Source of the DNA: an uncultured Planctomycetaceae bacterium
Lineage (GTDB): Bacteria > Planctomycetota > Planctomycetia > Pirellulales > Pirellulaceae
NCBI GenBank assembly: GCA_903863885.1
Contig: CAIPEB010000285.1
Location: 1 to 58,374, forward strand
Reading direction: 5' to 3'
Length of the DNA: 58,374 nt
Position numbers and translations under genes: made by a program. Shown piece by piece: positions 8,611 to 18,600 of the stretch. The first letter of the stretch is position 1. Every line of letters begins with the position of its first letter. A model generated the notes under the pieces. It was not told the DNA's origin and made no database searches. It saw only the letters and a program-made list of their open reading frames with translations.

Positions 8611-9984
8611 TTACTTTGCCGTTGCCGAGTCGGCGACGCAATAAATGAAGCGATTCGAGCGAATGAACAACTGTCCTTCGCTGGCGGCCGGAGTTCCGCT
8701 GAAATCCTCCGCATCGGCCGTCACGCGATTGACCGCCAATTGCTGGAATTCGGGGCCGGTCTTGATGACGAAGAGGTCGCCGTTTCGGGTGACGTAGTAC
8801 AGATTCCCGCCCGCAATGATCGGCGAAGCATAATCCTGGCCTCCCATGCCACCTCCCGCACCGCGACCGCCGCGCGGTCCGCCGGGACCTTCTGGGCGGG
8901 GCGCAGTTGCCGCGGCCGGCGCCGAACCGCCGGTGAGACGCTGCTGATAAATGCTCTTGCCGCTCTTGGCGTCGATGCAATTGACGACTCGGCCCGAGAA
9001 GAAATAGATGCGGTCTTGATATACGACGGGCGTGCCGATCCGGCTCGTATCGCGCCCTGTCCAGACCACGTTGGTCTTCTGCACGTCGTCCTGGCCTCCG
9101 GCACGGATCGCGATGGAACCGCCGCCGCGTCCTTCGATTCCGAAGATCATGTCACCTTGGTTTACGACGCTGGAACAATACGTGTCGGTCTGCATGGCTT
9201 CACTGAACCACCGGATCTTGCCGTTCTGCGGGTCGAATCCCCAGATTTCGTACGGCACCCCGAGAACCAGGTCCGTGCGGTCAGCGTTCACTTCGGCAAG
9301 CACCGGCGTCCCCCACGTGTTTTCAAAACCGTCGGCCTGCTGACGCCACACGACTTTTCCGGATTCCTTGTCCAGCGCGATGAGGGCACTTGCCTCGGAA
9401 GTAGCGGTTACAATCACCAGGTTCTTGAAGAGGATCGGGCTTGACGCCGATCCCCAGCCCCTCGGGTCTGAACCCTTTCCGGTTTCGGCATGCCAGAGCT
9501 GTTTGCCGTCTCGATCGAAGGCATACGCGCCGGACTTGCCGAAGAACGCATAGACGTTCTTGCCGTCTGAAACAGGCGTGTGCGATGCGTATCCATGCTG
9601 AGTGACGCCGATGCCCTCAAACTCATCTTCCGGTTGTGCAGCCTCCACCGCCTGTGTCCAAATGACTTTGCCGGTGACGCGATCCAGGCAGACCATATGC
9701 CGTTTCAGGTCCTTCATGCTGCCCATTTCGCCGGGGCTGACCGCGTAGCCGGAGTAACAGGTCACATAAAGTCGATCACCCACGACGATCGGACTCGACG
9801 AACCCGGGCCGGGCAGTTCGGTCTTCCACTTGATTTTCTCCGTCGGAGTCCAAGTGACCGGAAAGGCGTTCTCGTCTAAGCTGATACCGGAGCCGTTCGG
9901 GCCGCGGAACCGCGCCCAGTCGCTGGCCAGACTGGCGGTGCTGGACAGGAATAACACCAGCGCGAAAAGAGCTCTGACCGACAT
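8611..9984 (-). CDS. Exported PQQ-like beta-propeller protein
   Basis: 457 aa with a clear signal peptide (RALFALVLFLSSTASLAS). The mature N-terminus DWARFRGPNGSG is the characteristic opening of planctomycete PQQ-binding-like propellers. Blade motifs include VVGDRLYVTCYSG, VCLDRVTGKVIW, AFDRDGKQLWH, IALDKESGKVVWR and IDAKSGKSIYQQ, consistent with seven or eight blades. A Gly/Pro/Arg-rich insertion (about residues 355-380) interrupts the propeller before the last blades. No calcium- or PQQ-coordinating signature of a true quinoprotein dehydrogenase is obvious, so a scaffold or binding role is likely. The ATG at 9984 follows a GGGGG-containing leader. The acyltransferase-like gene lies 185 bp downstream on the same strand, separated by the repeat at 8478-8604. 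Confidence 0.88.
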   Translation of the reverse strand: MSVRALFALVLFLSSTASLASDWARFRGPNGSGISLDENAFPVTWTPTEKIKWKTELPGPGSSSPIVVGDRLYVTCYSGYAVSPGEMGSMKDLKRHMVCLDRVTGKVIWTQAVEAAQPEDEFEGIGVTQHGYASHTPVSDGKNVYAFFGKSGAYAFDRDGKQLWHAETGKGSDPRGWGSASSPILFKNLVIVTATSEASALIALDKESGKVVWRQQADGFENTWGTPVLAEVNADRTDLVLGVPYEIWGFDPQNGKIRWFSEAMQTDTYCSSVVNQGDMIFGIEGRGGGSIAIRAGGQDDVQKTNVVWTGRDTSRIGTPVVYQDRIYFFSGRVVNCIDAKSGKSIYQQRLTGGSAPAAATAPRPEGPGGPRGGRGAGGGMGGQDYASPIIAGGNLYYVTRNGDLFVIKTGPEFQQLAVNRVTADAEDFSGTPAASEGQLFIRSNRFIYCVADSATAK

Positions 9985-10021
9985 TTGACGTCGCCCCCTT
10001 TCAATGGAAAAGAATGTACTT

Positions 10022-10041
10022 GCGCCGGCCATCGCCGGCGC
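10022..10041. repeat. Inverted repeat in divergent promoter region
   Basis: GCGCCGG, a 6-nt spacer and CCGGCGC form a perfect 7-bp palindrome in the 145-bp gap between the divergent PQQ gene and the YVTN-cytochrome gene. It could be an operator or a small REP unit; nothing in the sequence decides. Confidence 0.4.
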
Positions 10042-10078
10042 GCGTGAAGAGTGCTGCGGGATTGAACCCATCGAATTG

Positions 10079-10115
10079 CTTGCGGTTTCGAGGAAAAACG
10101 TTGATTTCCCGCAAG
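10079..10115 (+). promoter_or_regulatory. Possible SD-sequestering stem upstream of the cytochrome fusion gene
   Basis: CTTGCGG (10079-10085) is perfectly complementary to CCGCAAG (10109-10115). The downstream arm overlaps the start of the AAGGAG ribosome binding site (10113-10118) of the gene at 10130. The loop is 23 nt. A stem here would hide the SD, giving a possible translational control. The geometry is seen directly; the regulation is inference. Confidence 0.3.
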
Positions 10116-10129
10116 GAGAATGATTCGTC

Positions 10130-12055
10130 ATGCGGAGCCAGGTGATGGAATTCGACTCAGACCTTCGAGGCGGCGGGCCGGTCTTGGCGACGGGCCTATC
10201 TCGAAACGGACAAATCGCGGCCGCCGCGAGCCTCACCATCATATCGCTGTTTGCAGCGATCGTGTTATTCCCAGCCTCGGCGTTCGGCGATTTATCCGGT
10301 GTTTCGTACCTCGGACCGAGTTCGCTCGTCGCGTCGGCCGACGGCTCGCAAATATATGTGGCCTGCGAAGATTCCCGCGCGGTGTTATGGGTTGATTCCA
10401 CAGGAGGGGAAGTCCAGCGGAAGATCGAAGTGCCGTCGCGGCCAACAGGAATTGCCCTCAGCCCGGACCGGTCGCTGCTGGCGATCACGTGCGCCGCACC
10501 GTCGAGCAAGATACTGGTGGTCAGCGCACAATCCGGCGAGGTCAAGCAAACGCTGACCGGCGGGCATACGGCCATCAGTCCGGTGTTCAGCCCCGATGGA
10601 CAGAGATTGTATGTGTGCAATCGCTTCGACAACAATCTCTCGGTCTTCGATCTGGCTGCCGGCAAAGAGTGCACTCGGCTGCCCGCGTTGCGCGAGCCGG
10701 TTGTCTGCGCAGTCACACCCGATGGCAGCCGCGTGCTGGTAGCGGACCACTTGCCGGCCACTCGGGCTGATTTTGATTTCAACGGGGATGTGTCGCCGCT
10801 GGTCGCGGTGTTTGACACTTCCTCGTGGACCAAGACCGTGGTGTCGCTGCCCCATGGCGCGAACGGAGTCCGTCGCATGAGCATCGCTCCGGACGGACGT
10901 TTTGCATTGGTGACACATCTGCTTTCCAACTTCCAGATGGTTCCGTTCCGCGTCGACACCGGCTGGATTGATGTGAACGTGGTGAGCGTCATTGACCTGG
11001 CCGCGCGAAAAGTCGTGCGGACGATTGGATTAGACGAGTACGATCGCGGCGCCGGAAACCCCTGGGATGTCGTGTTTGCGTGCGATGGCAAGTATGTGTG
11101 CGTCAGTCTGTCCGGCACGCACGAACTGGCGTTCATCGAAACTTCGGTCCTGATGAGCGATCTTGCGAGGCGCACGATGCAGCCCATGATGGGGGCCTGG
11201 CCGATCTACACGAGTCTTGGCCAGAGTTTCTGGCGACGAATAGCCCTGCCGGGCAAGGGACCTCGGGGAATTGTTTCGTCCGGTTCGCGGGTTTACTGCG
11301 CCGAGTACTTTTCCGATACCGTTTCCGTGGTGGAGATTCCGTCAGAGGAAGATGCGCACCCACGCAGCATACCGCTTGGCCCGCCGCCGCAGCTGACTGC
11401 CGAGCGGCGCGGGGAGATGCTGTTCCACGACGCGACGATCTGTTACCAGCATTGGGTCAGCTGCAGCAGCTGTCATCCGGACGGCCGAGCGGATTCGCTG
11501 AACTGGGATCTGATGAACGATGGCGTGGGTAATCCGAAGAACACCAAGAGCATGTTGCTCACGCACAAGACTCCGCCGGCCATGGCGGAAGGCGTCCGTA
11601 TGTCTGCGGAGGAAGCCGTGCGGGCCGGCATCGAACACGTGCTGTTTACGCATCGTCCCGAGCAGGAGGCCGCTGCGATGGACAGCTACCTGAAATCCCT
11701 CACGCCCGTCCCCAGTCCGTTTCTGCAGGACGGCAAGCTGTCCGAAGCCGCGGTCCGCGGACGAGAGTTGTTCGAGGGCCAGCGCGCCGGCTGTTATCGG
11801 TGTCATCCGGCTCCGCTGTACACCGATTTGAAGAGCCACAATGTCGGGTCGAAAAACCGTCACGAATACAGCGAACGGTTCGACACCCCGTCGCTCGTCG
11901 AAGCGTGGCGGACCGCTCCCTATCTCCACGACGGACGATATGCGACGATTCGCGACATGCTCCTGGAAGGCCAGCACGGGCTGAAGAACCAGAATGGCGA
12001 GCCGCTGACACCGCAGGAAATCGAGGATCTGACGACCTACGTCATGTCGCTTTGA
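10130..12055 (+). CDS. YVTN beta-propeller fused to diheme cytochrome c peroxidase-like domain
   Basis: 641 aa, exported (hydrophobic segment about residues 33-52 ending SAFG). Residues ~55-420 are a seven-bladed YVTN/WD-like propeller with repeated SPDGQRLYVCN-type blades. Residues ~425-641 are a MauG/CcpA-like cytochrome with two c-heme sites, CSSCH at 445-449 and CYRCH at 555-559, and the family motif TAPYLHDGR near residue 605. Such proteins are periplasmic or surface electron-transfer or peroxidase-like enzymes. The ATG at 10130 lies 11 nt after AAGGAG, a rather long spacing; a closer ATG at 10120 is in another frame and encodes nothing recognisable. Substrate unknown. Confidence 0.87.
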   Translation: MRSQVMEFDSDLRGGGPVLATGLSRNGQIAAAASLTIISLFAAIVLFPASAFGDLSGVSYLGPSSLVASADGSQIYVACEDSRAVLWVDSTGGEVQRKIEVPSRPTGIALSPDRSLLAITCAAPSSKILVVSAQSGEVKQTLTGGHTAISPVFSPDGQRLYVCNRFDNNLSVFDLAAGKECTRLPALREPVVCAVTPDGSRVLVADHLPATRADFDFNGDVSPLVAVFDTSSWTKTVVSLPHGANGVRRMSIAPDGRFALVTHLLSNFQMVPFRVDTGWIDVNVVSVIDLAARKVVRTIGLDEYDRGAGNPWDVVFACDGKYVCVSLSGTHELAFIETSVLMSDLARRTMQPMMGAWPIYTSLGQSFWRRIALPGKGPRGIVSSGSRVYCAEYFSDTVSVVEIPSEEDAHPRSIPLGPPPQLTAERRGEMLFHDATICYQHWVSCSSCHPDGRADSLNWDLMNDGVGNPKNTKSMLLTHKTPPAMAEGVRMSAEEAVRAGIEHVLFTHRPEQEAAAMDSYLKSLTPVPSPFLQDGKLSEAAVRGRELFEGQRAGCYRCHPAPLYTDLKSHNVGSKNRHEYSERFDTPSLVEAWRTAPYLHDGRYATIRDMLLEGQHGLKNQNGEPLTPQEIEDLTTYVMSL

Positions 12056-12078
12056 TCAGCGGGGCAAATCGAGGTGAA

Positions 12079-12921
12079 TCAGTCCGCGATGGCGTAACGC
12101 ACGATACACCAGAGGGCCTGGATGCCGTCGCGCCACCCGATCTTCTTGCCCTGATCGTAGGTTCGCCCCGAATAACTGATGGACAACTCGAAGATCCTGA
12201 ATCGCTGCCTGGCGATCTTTGCAGTGACTTCGGGTTCGAAGCCGAACCGGTCCTGCTTCAGCACCGGCAGGATTGCCTGGAGCGACTGCTGCGTGAAGAC
12301 CTTGTAGCAGGTTTCCATGTCCGTCAGGTTTAAATTGGTGAAACAGTTGGAAAGAGTCGTGAGAAAGCGATTTCCCAGGTAGTGCCAGAAGTAGAGGACG
12401 CGGTGGGGTTGATCGCCGAGAAACCGGCTGCCGAATACGACGTCGGCCTTTCCTTCGATGATCGGCTGCAGCAAACGCGGGTATTCCGACGGGTCGTATT
12501 CCAGGTCCGCGTCCTGCACGAGGACGACATTTCCCCGGGCCAACGCGAAACCTGACCGCAACGCGGCACCTTTGCCGCGGTTTCTGGGGTGAAATGCCCC
12601 GTGAATGCGGTTTTCGGCATCATGTTCGAATTCGGCCTGCAGTTCGCGGATGACGGCCGCTGAATTGTCGCGGCTGCAATCGTCAACCAGAATGATCTCT
12701 TTTCGAATCGGAACAGCACGAACTCGGTCGACGATCTGACGCAGCGTGGCCTGTTCGTTGTACACTGGGACAACGACCGACAAGAGGAATTCGTCGGGGA
12801 TCGCATAGAATCCAAGTTGCCGGCAGGCTCCGTCGCCGAGTAACTGACGCTGGGACTCGAACCAAGGCGAGGAATACGGCCTGCATAATCCGGCTGGATG
12901 ACGGGATTCGGGTGAATTCAT
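12079..12921 (-). CDS. Family 2 glycosyltransferase (dolichol-phosphate sugar synthase-like)
   Basis: 280 aa. The GT-A fold of GT2 begins near residue 46 with [11 protein letters not shown], followed by ILVDDCSRD and the metal-binding DXD-type motif [24 protein letters not shown] and FGSRF are typical of DPM1/DpgS-like enzymes, which make polyprenyl-phosphate sugars. No C-terminal membrane helices are present, so it is the short form. The first ~40 residues are poorly conserved-looking and the ATG at 12921 has no strong SD, so the true start may lie further in. The long open frame that continues upstream to 13731 is antisense to the pseudouridine synthase and is rejected. Convergent with the cytochrome gene (23 bp gap). 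Confidence 0.88.
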   Translation of the reverse strand: MNSPESRHPAGLCRPYSSPWFESQRQLLGDGACRQLGFYAIPDEFLLSVVVPVYNEQATLRQIVDRVRAVPIRKEIILVDDCSRDNSAAVIRELQAEFEHDAENRIHGAFHPRNRGKGAALRSGFALARGNVVLVQDADLEYDPSEYPRLLQPIIEGKADVVFGSRFLGDQPHRVLYFWHYLGNRFLTTLSNCFTNLNLTDMETCYKVFTQQSLQAILPVLKQDRFGFEPEVTAKIARQRFRIFELSISYSGRTYDQGKKIGWRDGIQALWCIVRYAIAD

Positions 12922-12978
12922 AAGCGTGAATTGCCGACAAAGTTGACCTACTGCTGACTGCTGAAAAACACTGATACT

Positions 12979-13926
12979 ATGCCACTGATCACCAAGAACC
13001 TGACCATATCCGAAGACACTCCCGCGGAACTCTGCAAAGCGGACCGGGCGGTCCAGTCGTTGACCGACGTATCCCGCAGTCAGATTCGGGCTTTGTTTGA
13101 AAATCAATGCGTCCGGCTGAACGACGAGATTTGCAGCGCCCCCTACCAGCGGCTTGCCGTCGGCGACCGGATCGAAGTTCGATATTACTCTGGCCAACGA
13201 TATCCCGCAAAGCCAAAGCCGCCGGGGCAGTTCGGGGTGAAGATTCTTTTCGAAGATCCGCATCTGATCGTGGTCAACAAGCCGCCGAACGTGCTGACCG
13301 TTCCGGCACCGGGCCATGACAAGGGAACATTGATCCAGAAGGTTGCGGCTTACCTCGGCCGCAAGCCGTACCGCGGGCCGGTGGTCTTTGCCGTGCAGCG
13401 TCTGGATCGCGAGGCGTCGGGAGTTCTCGTGTTTGCCAAGACGCAGGACGCCTATCACGCGTTGCGGCAGCAGTTCGCGGCTCACCTGCCGGAGCGAGAA
13501 TACCTGATTCTGGCTGCGGGCGTGATGGACAGGAAAAAGGGGACTCTGCGCAGCCGGCTGACCACCAATCGACGGCTGAAGCGGTATTCCGCCGACGAGG
13601 GGGACTACGGCGAGATGGCCGTCACGCACTACGAGGTCGAGCAACAATTGCGGGACGCGGCTCTCGTGCGGGTCCGCCTCGAGACGGGACGTCGCAATCA
13701 GATTCGCGTGCAGTTTGCCGAAGCCGGCCATCCCGTGCTGGGGGACTCACGCTACGAACCCGAAGTCGCCGCGCATACCGATTGGCCCTCCAATCGCCTC
13801 GCTCTGCATGCCGCAGTGCTCGCTTTCGAACATCCGGCAACGGGCGAGCCGCAGCGATTCGTGGTCCCCGAACCTCGCGAATTCCGCGAGTTCATTTCGT
13901 CAAACCGGCCGCGTTTTGGCAGCTGA
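12979..13926 (+). CDS. RluA-family pseudouridine synthase
   Basis: 315 aa, normal length for RluA/RluC/RluD enzymes that isomerise uridine in 23S rRNA or tRNA. An S4-like RNA-binding domain occupies about residues 15-70. The catalytic domain starts near residue 88 ([14 protein letters not shown]) and contains the RLDREASG motif with catalytic Asp143. The later motifs [22 protein letters not shown] and HPVLGD are all present. The start ATG at 12979 gives the full S4 domain. It is divergent from the glycosyltransferase gene with 57 bp between the two starts. The exact RNA target cannot be assigned. A housekeeping gene within an otherwise exported-enzyme region. Confidence 0.93.
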   Translation: MPLITKNLTISEDTPAELCKADRAVQSLTDVSRSQIRALFENQCVRLNDEICSAPYQRLAVGDRIEVRYYSGQRYPAKPKPPGQFGVKILFEDPHLIVVNKPPNVLTVPAPGHDKGTLIQKVAAYLGRKPYRGPVVFAVQRLDREASGVLVFAKTQDAYHALRQQFAAHLPEREYLILAAGVMDRKKGTLRSRLTTNRRLKRYSADEGDYGEMAVTHYEVEQQLRDAALVRVRLETGRRNQIRVQFAEAGHPVLGDSRYEPEVAAHTDWPSNRLALHAAVLAFEHPATGEPQRFVVPEPREFREFISSNRPRFGS

Positions 13927-13944
13927 GCGAAGAGGCCACGGATT

Positions 13945-13986
13945 CTCACGGATAAATGCATCCGGAATCCGCGTTTGATCCGTGAG
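13945..13986. repeat. 9-bp inverted repeat between convergent genes
   Basis: CTCACGGAT (13945-13953) pairs with ATCCGTGAG (13978-13986) around a 24-nt loop, in the 90-bp gap between the convergent pseudouridine synthase and sulfatase genes. The loop is long for a classical terminator and there is no T-run, so it is more likely a dispersed palindrome. Confidence 0.45.
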
Positions 13987-14016
13987 CGTCTGTGACTGGT
14001 TCTTTAAGCGCGGCAA

Positions 14017-15654
14017 TCACTCGTTTTTCTTCTGTTTTTTCTTGGCATTTGCCTTCTGCTTGCCGGCCGCAGTCGGCTTTGGCAGAACATGGGCCCGTTC
14101 GGCCCATGCACACCACTTGGCCTGCAGTTCCTGCGCGCGGTCAGGCAACTCGGCCGAAAGGTCGTGCAGTTCGGTGCGGTCCTTCGAAAGGTCGTATAGC
14201 TCCCAGGGACCGTTGAGACCTTTGCGGACCAGTTTCCAGTCGCCGACCCGCACGGCCGCATTGCCTTCGTGTTCCCAGAATAACCCGTCGCGCGCGATCG
14301 GTTCGTTGGCAAATGCGGGACGAAGGCTGCGGCCTTCCATCGGTTGAATCTGTTGGCCATTGTATTCGGTCGGATACGTTGCCTTGCCCACATCAACCAC
14401 CGTCGCCATAACATCGATCAGATGCCCCGGCTGTTGACGCAGTTCGCCCTTCGCGGCGATGCCCTTCGGCCAGTGAGCGATCAGCGGCGTGCTGATCCCG
14501 CCCTCGTGATTGAAGTGCTTGTAGAGTCGCCACGGCGTGTTCTCGAGGGTGGCCCATGACTGGCCGCAGAAAACGTCGCTGAGCGGACCGCCCGGGTGAT
14601 CGCCGTTCAAGCGGCCGTCGGGTCCGGATTCCGCGTTGCCGCCGTTGTCGCTGAGAAACAGCACCAGCGTGTTGTCCAGCACATTACGCTCACGCAGCGC
14701 TGCGGCCAGCCGTCCGATCGATTGATCCATGTGCGAAACGCAGGCGGCATAAATCGACATGACCCGGTCGAAGCGGTCCTGAGCCTCGGGCGTCAGCGTG
14801 TTCCATGCGGCTACTTCGGGCGGGCGCTGCGACAACGCCCAATCCGGGTTTACCAGGCCCATCTGTTTCTGCTTTGCATACCGCTGCTCGCGCAACTGGT
14901 CCCAGCCAACGCGATATTTCCCGCGGAAAGTCGCAATATCCGCGTCGGGAGCCTGCAGCGGAAAATGCGGCGCGTTGTGCGCCAGGTAAAGAAAGAACGG
15001 CTTCTTTGCCGTCAAAGCCTGGTCAATGAACTGAATTCCAAAATCGGTCCAGAGATCGGTTGAGTACCAGTCCTCGGGAATACGACCACCGCGTCTGCCG
15101 ACATTCTCGCCGTTCAGAAACAACTCGGTGCGCGGCGAGTCGGGGAAATAGAAACCGCCGGCCGCCGCATTCAGACTGGCATCGAAGCCGCGCGTCCAGG
15201 GCGTGACGCCGTGGTTCTGGCCGACATGCCATTTGCCGGTCATCGCCGTGAAATAACCCGCGCCTCGCAGCACTTCCGCCATCGTAACGCACGAGTCGTT
15301 CAACCGGCCTCGATAGCCGACGGCGCTTCGATCCTCGACCATGTGGCCCACTCCGGCTTGATGCGGATAAAGACCGGTCAACAGCGACGCTCGCGTCGGG
15401 CAACATCGCCCCGTGTTGTAGAACTGCGTGAATCGCAGTCCGCCGGCCGCCAACGCATCGAGGTTTGGAGTCGGAATCTCGCTTCCGTAGCAGCCGATGT
15501 CCGACCAGCCCATATCATCGACCAAGATCACGATGATATTCGGCCTCGAAGGCCCCTGAACATCGGCGGCCGCTGCGCAGAAATTGAATGCGATCAGCAG
15601 TCCCAAGGTGCCGAGCCAGGTGCAGCTTGGGGCGAGTCCATTTGCGAAAGACAT
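14017..15654 (-). CDS. Formylglycine-dependent sulfatase, exported
   Basis: 545 aa with a signal peptide ending near AAAADVQG. The alkaline-phosphatase-superfamily core begins with PNIIVILVDDMGWSDIGCYG, whose Asp pair binds calcium. The sulfatase signature CCPTRASLLTG has Cys84 in the C-x-P-x-R context for conversion to formylglycine. GKWHVG (further active-site Lys/His) and LFLSDNGGNAES follow. The C-terminus is lysine-rich (KKKQKKNE). The ATG at 15654 has AAGGA about 8 nt upstream. It lies 22 bp downstream of the GH39-like/GH127 gene on the same strand, so the two are almost certainly an operon. This suggests a sulfated, arabinose-containing substrate. Likely periplasmic or surface, matured by a formylglycine-generating or anaerobic sulfatase-maturating enzyme encoded elsewhere. 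Confidence 0.94.
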   Translation of the reverse strand: MSFANGLAPSCTWLGTLGLLIAFNFCAAAADVQGPSRPNIIVILVDDMGWSDIGCYGSEIPTPNLDALAAGGLRFTQFYNTGRCCPTRASLLTGLYPHQAGVGHMVEDRSAVGYRGRLNDSCVTMAEVLRGAGYFTAMTGKWHVGQNHGVTPWTRGFDASLNAAAGGFYFPDSPRTELFLNGENVGRRGGRIPEDWYSTDLWTDFGIQFIDQALTAKKPFFLYLAHNAPHFPLQAPDADIATFRGKYRVGWDQLREQRYAKQKQMGLVNPDWALSQRPPEVAAWNTLTPEAQDRFDRVMSIYAACVSHMDQSIGRLAAALRERNVLDNTLVLFLSDNGGNAESGPDGRLNGDHPGGPLSDVFCGQSWATLENTPWRLYKHFNHEGGISTPLIAHWPKGIAAKGELRQQPGHLIDVMATVVDVGKATYPTEYNGQQIQPMEGRSLRPAFANEPIARDGLFWEHEGNAAVRVGDWKLVRKGLNGPWELYDLSKDRTELHDLSAELPDRAQELQAKWCAWAERAHVLPKPTAAGKQKANAKKKQKKNE

Positions 15655-15676
15655 TGGATATTCCTTGTTCTGGGAG

Positions 15677-18600
15677 CTACGGCGTGTATTCACGGTAGAG
15701 CCGGTCTTCCCAACCGTCGGAGCGAACGGTCTTGCCTTCCTGCCGGACCCAGACCCGCTGCCATGAATCGCCGCGGTTGGCCAACCTGTAAAACGGAACA
15801 AAGGTCAGCGTGCCGCCCCCCTGCTTGTTCGCGGTAATGGTCTGGACGTCGGGGCCGAGACCGGCGCTGTAATGCGTCTCGAGTTCGGGTGTGGCGGACA
15901 GCACCGGATCGGCCAGGGAACCCCCGCCGTTGTCGACGCCTTCCAATGCGTAGATGATCGGGCCAAGTTGGATGCACACTCTTCCGGCGTTTGCCGTCAC
16001 GCTCGGATGGGCCTCGATACGGGTCGGTGTCATTTTCATCGAAAGAAACAGCCTATCGCCGCGGGACCATTGGCGATGGATGACGAAGTAGCCGTTGTCC
16101 ATCTGCGGGTCGGTGATGACCGTGTCATTCAGGTTTGCGATTGCGCTGCGACACCAGCCTGGGCAGCGAATTCGCATCGTGAATTCCGTGGGCGTCGGCG
16201 GTGCCACCGTGATCGTTACGCCCCCGTCGTCTGGATAGCCGCGAAATCCGTCGATCTGGAGTGTCAGGGGCACTGTCTTGTCGCCGATTTGAAATGTGCA
16301 CGAACTCCCGATGAACAGATTCACGTAAATATCCGATCCGTTACTGCCGTAAATGTACTTGCCCACTCCCAGCAGCGTGCGGAGGAGCAGCGGCGGGCAA
16401 CAGACCCAGATGTTGTTTCTCGGGTTGTTTTGATCGGTCAGCGGGTTCCTGTAATACGTCGTCTTGCCGTCCAGCGAAATCCCGTGGAGCACATTGTTGT
16501 AGAGCGCACGCTCGAGCTCGTCGATGCAGTCGGCGGCGCCTTTCAGACGGCCCATCCGGTGGGCCAGATTGACCATACCTCCTGCCGCGCACGATTCACA
16601 GTAGCAGGTGGCGCCGGAACCGGGTTGGCTGAAGTCGTTGACGAGTTGATAGTCGTCCGGCGCAAAGGCTTCACCCAAGCCTTCTGCATCCCACGCCCCG
16701 ACGCCGCCGGTGACAAACATCTTTTGTCGTGTTGCATTCTTCCACACACGGACAATCGGGGCGTCATAGTCCCGGCGGCCCGCCAGAGCCAGGTCGGCTA
16801 CGCCCGTGTAATAGAACACGGCACGGACAGCATGGCCGTTGATGGAGGTCTGCTGCCGTATGGGAAGATCGTCCTGACAATAGGCGCGGTTGCCCTTCCA
16901 ATCGACGGCGCTCGGCGTCCTGCCCCGCTGCTCGACGAGATGTTGAGCCAGTTCGATGTACTTGGATTCGCCGGTCGCACGGTACAGTTCGATCAGCGCC
17001 AGTTCGAGTTCGGCGTGTTCCGTGAATCCCGGTGTATTTTGCGTGACGAAGTGTTCATAGGCTTGGTCCGCGACTTTTCTCGCGATATTCAGCATCGAGT
17101 CGCTGCCCGTAGCGTTGTGATGGGCGACCGCTGCTTCGATCAAGTGGCCCGCCACATAGCCGTCGTGCAGACCGGTATGTCCCCATGGCGCGACAGGGAT
17201 GCCCCACGGCAAGGTCGCTCCTTCGTGGTTGACGCAGAAGGCATTCAGGTAACCGCCGGTTCTTGCTTGGGCTGCCTCCATGGTCGCGACGATCGCATCG
17301 AGGTGATCCCGCAATGAGGCGGCCGAAGTGCGACCCGCCGGCGCCGGGTCCAGGACATCCGCCTGCTCGGGCCACTGAGCCACTGCATAAGCCGCGGCTT
17401 CCATGAACTTGTATAAGTTCGCTTCCCCCCACGGCACACCTTCCGGCTTCGGCCCCGTGCCTTTGGCAAGGTGTTCCAGTTCTTGAAGCGGCCCATCGAC
17501 GTACTTCCAACCCGCGGGAATCGAGTTGTCGCGATAGGTGTGAAGCTTCGGAAGCCAGAACGGGTCATCAATCTTCACGTCTTTGACCGTCTTGGGCTGA
17601 TAGACTCCTGCGGTGTCAACTGCCGGGGCCGATGTTGGGAATTGCGGGAGTATTGCTGCATTCTTCTCGGACGTCTTGGGCCTCAACGTAATCAGTGCAA
17701 CCGAGGGTGGCGGAAGTTTGAGCGTCAACACAGATGCGGCGTGCGGTTGATCGACAAGCGGTTCAAGGGAGTGCTGGCCGTCCACGATCCCGATTTTGAT
17801 ACTTGTATCACTGTCCCAGGGCAGATGAGTCAGAGTTAATCGGAGTTCTTCGGCGCCGGTCAGATTGGCCACGAGGACTGCGGCGCTGGTCTTCTCGTCA
17901 CTGATGCCGGCAGCCACCGCGAGCTTTCCCGGAACGGCGCCGGTCGCGCGGACCCGCTTCGGCGTGTCGAGCAAGCGGGAAAAGGCGAGCATTGCGTAGT
18001 AGTTCTTGGTCGGCATGCCGACTTCGGTGAACAGGCCGAACCCCCCCGTCTCGCCGTGATAGAAATTGCATACGTCCACAGGCGCGTCCTGCAATTCGAC
18101 GAGCGAGGCGGCCAGGAACGCTCCGCCGTCGGCGCCGGCCATCTGGTCGGCCGCGCGCTGCCGTGTCTCCGGCTCGGCATTGCGGGAAAGAACGTCCCAC
18201 GAATTGCCGGGGAGATAATTCCACTCGTTCAGATGGCTTTCGGTCTTCGTGAAGCCCGCCGCATCGAGCATTCTGCGCACCGCAACGGCGCGGGCCGCAA
18301 GTTCGGCCGGATTATTCGTGTAGCAGTGCCAAGAAAAGAAGTCCAAAGGCAAAGTTTCACGCCGACAAAGATCCAGCAAAGCAGCGCAGAACTCCGAGGG
18401 TTTCAGTTCCTTGCCGTCAAATGCTCCGCAATACCCAAAGCCGGGGCCGCCGATCTTGATGTCGGGGAACTGCGATCGCAGAAGACGCGAAGTTGCCTGA
18501 TACAATTCGAGGAACTGCGCGTCCGTGCCGGTCCACATCACCGGACGGTTCTCCGGCTCATTCCAGATCTCCCAGTAGCGGATGCCGTAATGAAAGCCGT

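Noticed and set aside
10120-10395. Short gene starting right after AAGGAG
   Set aside because: Different frame from the cytochrome fusion, spacing too short, and an Arg-rich composition without any domain.
12922-13731. N-terminal extension of the glycosyltransferase
   Set aside because: It lies antisense to the pseudouridine synthase; the GT2 domain is complete without it.
13945-13986. Classical rho-independent terminator
   Set aside because: The 24-nt loop and missing T-run do not fit; listed only as an inverted repeat.
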